Shown here: positions 5,157-6,277 of the stretch, one piece after another | Position numbering within the stretch: the stretch's first letter is position 1 | Layout of the letters: every line of letters starts with the position of its first letter | Assembly (NCBI GenBank): GCA_003224665.1 | Contig: QHZM01000310.1 | Location: 1 to 6,277, forward strand | Direction of reading: 5' to 3' | DNA: 6,277 bases | Source of the DNA: Acidobacteriota bacterium | GTDB lineage: Bacteria > Acidobacteriota > Terriglobia > UBA7540 | Program-made: the position numbers and the translations under genes | The notes under the pieces: generated by a model | Database searches by the model: none | Told to the model about the DNA's origin: nothing | The model's input: the letters and a program-made list of their open reading frames with translations, nothing else

Positions 5157-5460
5157 CACGAAGGATACAATTTGGTCTTTCCAACTAAGAACCCAGGGAC
5201 AACAGGAATGTAAACTTTATACGATATATCCCCAGGAAAGTCAAGCGAATTTGGATCATGACCGCTCTGTTTGGATAGGACTTTCTAGATAACTAATGCC
5301 AATGCAACGATTTATCCCCCGCTCGACGATGCGGAGGGAAACGCCGCCGGCAGAGCATCCGCCACCTGACATCGAGCCCGCCGTCAATTGTCAGGCACGT
5401 GTGTCTTCATCGGCCAGACCAATCTTGGCCATCCGTTAATCGAATACGGGGAGAGGCCCG
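5125..5460. other. Intergenic region of 336 bases
   Basis: It contains the leader and promoter of the receiver-like gene (5125-5244). The rest, 5245-5460, shows no recognisable gene. The longest small plus-strand frame is 47 codons (ATG 5296 to TAA 5439), Pro-rich, without a good ribosome binding site, and is not called. Weak inverted repeats occur at 5411-5430 (GGCCA/TGGCC) and at 5446-5461 (ACGGG/CCCGT, touching the stop of the 5461 gene), neither with a T-run. Confidence 0.4.
5216..5244 (-). promoter_or_regulatory. Sigma-70-type promoter driving the receiver-like gene
   Basis: On the minus strand TTGACT (5244-5239) and TATAAA (5221-5216) are separated by exactly 17 bases, each matching five of six consensus positions. 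Transcription should begin near 5209, giving a leader of about 85 bases before the GTG at 5124. The surrounding region (5160-5300) is AT-richer than the coding parts. Confidence 0.7.
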
Positions 5461-6189
5461 TCAGAGGGCGGTGATGCCGGGTAATACCACGAACTCCCGG
5501 TCGTGGCCGGGAATCATCCGCCCGTGGATGGACAAGAGTCGTGCGCGGTCGGCTTGGAACTGCTTGCGGTTGAAAGGGATCATGGTGAGGACGCGCTCTT
5601 CGTGCTCGCGGCTTAGAACTACGTCGCCCGCTATGACCGTGGTCCCGTTCGAATTGCGAATAATGAGTGAGACGTGACCCGGGACGTGACCAGAAGTCCG
5701 CACGACTTCGATGTCTTCCGGTAAGTTCTCGTTTTCCAACCACTTAAACTGAGTGGGGGCGCCCAGACGTTTTACGTCCCACCAGCGAAGCACGAAGTTA
5801 CGCATTTTTTCCAAGTTCTCTTTCGCCTTAACGTATTCAAACGTCTCGGGATAGTATTTCAAGACGAGTCGTGCCCAATCGTGCTGGTCAAGCAGGTCGT
5901 CGTAGAGCGACCGGCACCAATCGTAAGACTCCTTAGGAGCGTAAATCTGGGCCGAGGGGAAGAGCCAGTTGTTTAGAACGTGGTCCACGTGGAAGTGCGT
6001 GTTTATCAGGATCTTGACGTCCTCGGGGCGAAGCCCTCTCGCTCCTAAGGCGCTTACCAACTGGTGGGCTTCGTGGGGCAGGCCGGTGTCCACGACAGCG
6101 TGGGATCGGCCGTTCGAAAGCAGGACCGATGTGGCTCCCCGCCAGCTTCCGGCTAGGAGCACTTCGACTTTCCAGTGGGGTTCGGGCAT
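5461..6189 (-). CDS. Metallo-beta-lactamase-fold metal-dependent hydrolase
   Basis: The protein has 242 residues and no signal peptide, so it is cytoplasmic. All fold motifs are present in order: D34 in AVVDTG; the metal motif THFHVDH (H65, H67, D69, H70); SGHVPGH with H172; AGD with D189 bridging the metals; and PGH with H229. This predicts a two-metal site. Between motifs 2 and 3 lies a roughly 90-residue helical insert rich in Trp/Tyr (YDWCRSLYDDLLDQHDW, then LRWWDVKRLG), which probably shapes the substrate pocket. The family includes lactonases, glyoxalase II, MBLAC1-like proteins and others; the sequence alone does not tell the substrate. The lack of a leader peptide and of lactamase-specific residues argues against a true antibiotic-degrading lactamase. 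ATG 6189 is preferred because the first strand (WKVEVLLAG) follows at once; the Shine-Dalgarno is weak (GAG, about 11 bases away). Confidence 0.87.
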   Translation of the reverse strand: MPEPHWKVEVLLAGSWRGATSVLLSNGRSHAVVDTGLPHEAHQLVSALGARGLRPEDVKILINTHFHVDHVLNNWLFPSAQIYAPKESYDWCRSLYDDLLDQHDWARLVLKYYPETFEYVKAKENLEKMRNFVLRWWDVKRLGAPTQFKWLENENLPEDIEVVRTSGHVPGHVSLIIRNSNGTTVIAGDVVLSREHEERVLTMIPFNRKQFQADRARLLSIHGRMIPGHDREFVVLPGITAL

Positions 6190-6220
6190 AACGGCCAGCT
6201 CGACTTTTTACGCCGGAGAC

Positions 6221-6252
6221 ATTGTATCAGCAGACGGGGGTCAGGGTGTCAA
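6221..6252 (-). promoter_or_regulatory. Likely promoter of the MBL-fold hydrolase gene
   Basis: On the minus strand a perfect -35 TTGACA (6252-6247) precedes GATACAAT (6229-6222). TACAAT (6226-6221) is the best -10 match but at 20 bases; GATACA (6229-6224) has 17-base spacing but a poorer match. Transcription would begin about 25 bases before the ATG at 6189. Confidence 0.5.
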
Positions 6253-6254
6253 CG

Positions 6255-6277
6255 GGCCCCGCTGAAAAAGCGGGCCA
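6255..6277 (-). terminator. Probable right half of an intrinsic terminator cut by the window edge
   Basis: Read on the minus strand, TGGCCCGC is followed by TTTTTC. That is the 3' arm and T-run of a rho-independent terminator whose 5' arm would lie beyond base 6277, ending a neighbouring minus-strand gene. An alternative local hairpin CCCGCT/AGCGGG with loop GAAAA (6258-6274) also exists, so the call is uncertain. Confidence 0.35.

Noticed and set aside
5296..5439. 47-codon Pro-rich plus-strand frame in the intergenic region
   Set aside because: No Shine-Dalgarno, mixed third positions and no known similarity; cannot be told from chance.

Overview
The window is 6277 bases of GC-rich bacterial chromosome with a strong G/C preference at third codon positions. 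The gene content (exported Arg/Gln/Asp/Glu-rich repeat proteins, an HprK/PEPCK-fold kinase without a PTS context, a stand-alone RmlD-type reductase and an MBL-fold hydrolase) is most reminiscent of an Acidobacteriota-like soil or environmental bacterium. That placement is an inference from style, not from a marker gene. No rRNA, tRNA, CRISPR array, transposase or phage gene is visible.

Layout: (1) 1-95, the last 30 codons of an unidentified plus-strand gene. (2) 258-614 and 762-1346, two minus-strand genes for exported, extremely charged proteins; the second is almost entirely a 7-residue (14-residue super-period) repeat. (3) 1435-2966, a minus-strand P-loop kinase-like protein of the HPr kinase/PEPCK fold. 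Its first 43 codons are out of frame with the rest by one base, so only the 434-codon 3' part (1435-2739, from a GTG) reads uninterrupted. (4) 2967-3114, a divergent intergenic region with a consensus TATAAT box facing right. (5) 3115-3684, an exported protein gene of 189 codons cut by an in-frame TGA at codon 107. (6) 3885-4763, a complete RmlD-like NAD(P)-dependent reductase. (7) 4846-5124, a small minus-strand protein resembling the second half of a response-regulator receiver domain, preceded by the best promoter of the window (TTGACT-17-TATAAA). (8) 5461-6189, a complete metallo-beta-lactamase-fold hydrolase with all metal-binding motifs, and its promoter region at 6221-6252.

The genes do not form one obvious pathway. 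Most sit alone or in loose same-strand neighbours with gaps of 80-340 bases and seem to have their own promoters. The features that most deserve a second look are the repeat protein, the kinase with its repairable single-base frameshift, the divergently transcribed neighbour with a premature stop (two lesions within about 600 bases, which could be real gene decay or base-calling error), and the half-receiver protein with its strong promoter and a possible overlapping leader ORF.
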